DNA of 52,179 nt from Deltaproteobacteria bacterium (GTDB taxonomy: Bacteria > Desulfobacterota > Syntrophia > Syntrophales > UBA2210): assembly GCA_016933215.1 (NCBI GenBank), contig JAFGBH010000040.1:1-52179 (forward strand). The letters run 5' to 3'. A program made the position numbers and the translations under genes. Of the stretch, positions 52,041-52,179 are shown piece after piece (within the stretch, counting starts at the first letter, position 1; every line of letters starts with the position of its first letter). The notes under the pieces are model-generated. The model did no database searches. It was not told the origin of the DNA and worked only from the letters and a program-made list of their open reading frames with translations.

Positions 52041-52155
52041 TTGAAGCTCCCCGCAACAAGTTGCGGGGAATCTCCGACTGTTAAGGAAAATGTTATTTAT
52101 TATTCGCTCGCTAACCCCGCTGCAAGCAACGGGGAATGCGCTCGCTGTTCAGTTC
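52041..52155. repeat. Two-hairpin REP/BIME-like repeat element
   Basis: The element starts TTGAAGCTCCCCGCAAC and contains a 9-bp perfect stem CCCCGCAAC/GTTGCGGGG (52049-52057 with 52060-52068). About 45 bases of linker follow, then a second imperfect stem CCCCG-C-TGC/GCA-A-CGGGG (52115-52134). The octamer CGCTCGCT brackets the second hairpin as a direct repeat. The rest of 51871-52179 has no gene. A decayed copy lies at 25769. Confidence 0.7.
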
Positions 52156-52179
52156 AAAAAGGCAAAGCAAAAACTGACC

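Overview
The window is a 52 kb chromosomal stretch from an anaerobic bacterium, most likely a member of Desulfobacterota (the old Deltaproteobacteria). This is inferred from gene content and family types, not from a database search. Pointers are an oxygen-independent ribonucleotide reductase (NrdD), a tungsten-type aldehyde:ferredoxin oxidoreductase next to an iron alcohol dehydrogenase, parts of a sodium-pumping biotin decarboxylase, a CoA-transferase/GNAT fusion protein, a PurS-PurS-PurL fusion, and several ferredoxin-like or Na+-linked proteins. Coding density is high, most genes have good Shine-Dalgarno sites, and I see no transposase, prophage, plasmid gene or CRISPR array.

Layout. 1-4.2 kb: the 3' end of a tRNA (probably Leu), two paralogous GT81-like glycosyltransferases on opposite strands, and between them a TPR protein and a complete tRNA-Ala(CGC). 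4.2-6.25 kb: a bifunctional enoyl-CoA hydratase/3-hydroxyacyl-CoA dehydrogenase. 6.3-10.9 kb: a polar amino acid ABC transporter operon (binding protein, hairpin, permease, ATPase, permease) ending in a GlcD-type FAD oxidase. 11-15.6 kb: HD phosphohydrolase, NrdD, ArsA-like ATPase. 15.6-18.9 kb: gmhA, then grpE-dnaK with a strong terminator. 19-20.9 kb: the CoA-transferase/GNAT fusion. 21.1-24.4 kb: secreted PLD nuclease, LpoA-like lipoprotein, surE. 24.4-27.9 kb, minus strand: tandem USP, cupin (flanked by REP-like palindromes), cytidylate-kinase-like protein, GATE-domain membrane protein and a 37-residue basic microprotein. 28-31.5 kb: geranylgeranyl-reductase-like flavoprotein, sodium:solute symporter, RNase D. 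31.6-33.5 kb: biotin carrier protein, small gamma-type subunit and beta subunit of a Na+-translocating decarboxylase. 33.6-41.2 kb: metallophosphoesterase, glmM, a NagB-like protein, purL (with two PurS domains) and purQ. 41.4-49.5 kb: small membrane protein, secreted metallo-beta-lactamase-fold hydrolase, AOR plus Fe-ADH, a CPA2/Kef antiporter and a PfkB kinase. 49.7-52.2 kb: a winged-helix-like/4Fe-4S protein, an RRM protein, a small charged protein, a cold-shock protein and a two-hairpin REP-like element.

How the genes fit together. The picture is of fermentative, syntrophic or anaerobically respiring carbon metabolism: beta-oxidation enzyme, CoA-transferase-like protein, aldehyde/alcohol interconversion and biotin-dependent sodium pumping. 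Around these sit housekeeping functions (purine synthesis, amino-sugar supply for cell wall, chaperones, RNA turnover). No single new defence or mobile system is evident.

The most unusual items are changes inside known families. The Na+-pump beta subunit carries an inserted biotinyl-like domain with no biotinylation lysine. The CoA-transferase/GNAT fusion has Leu where the catalytic Glu is expected. The NagB-like protein next to glmM has Arg in place of a catalytic Asp.
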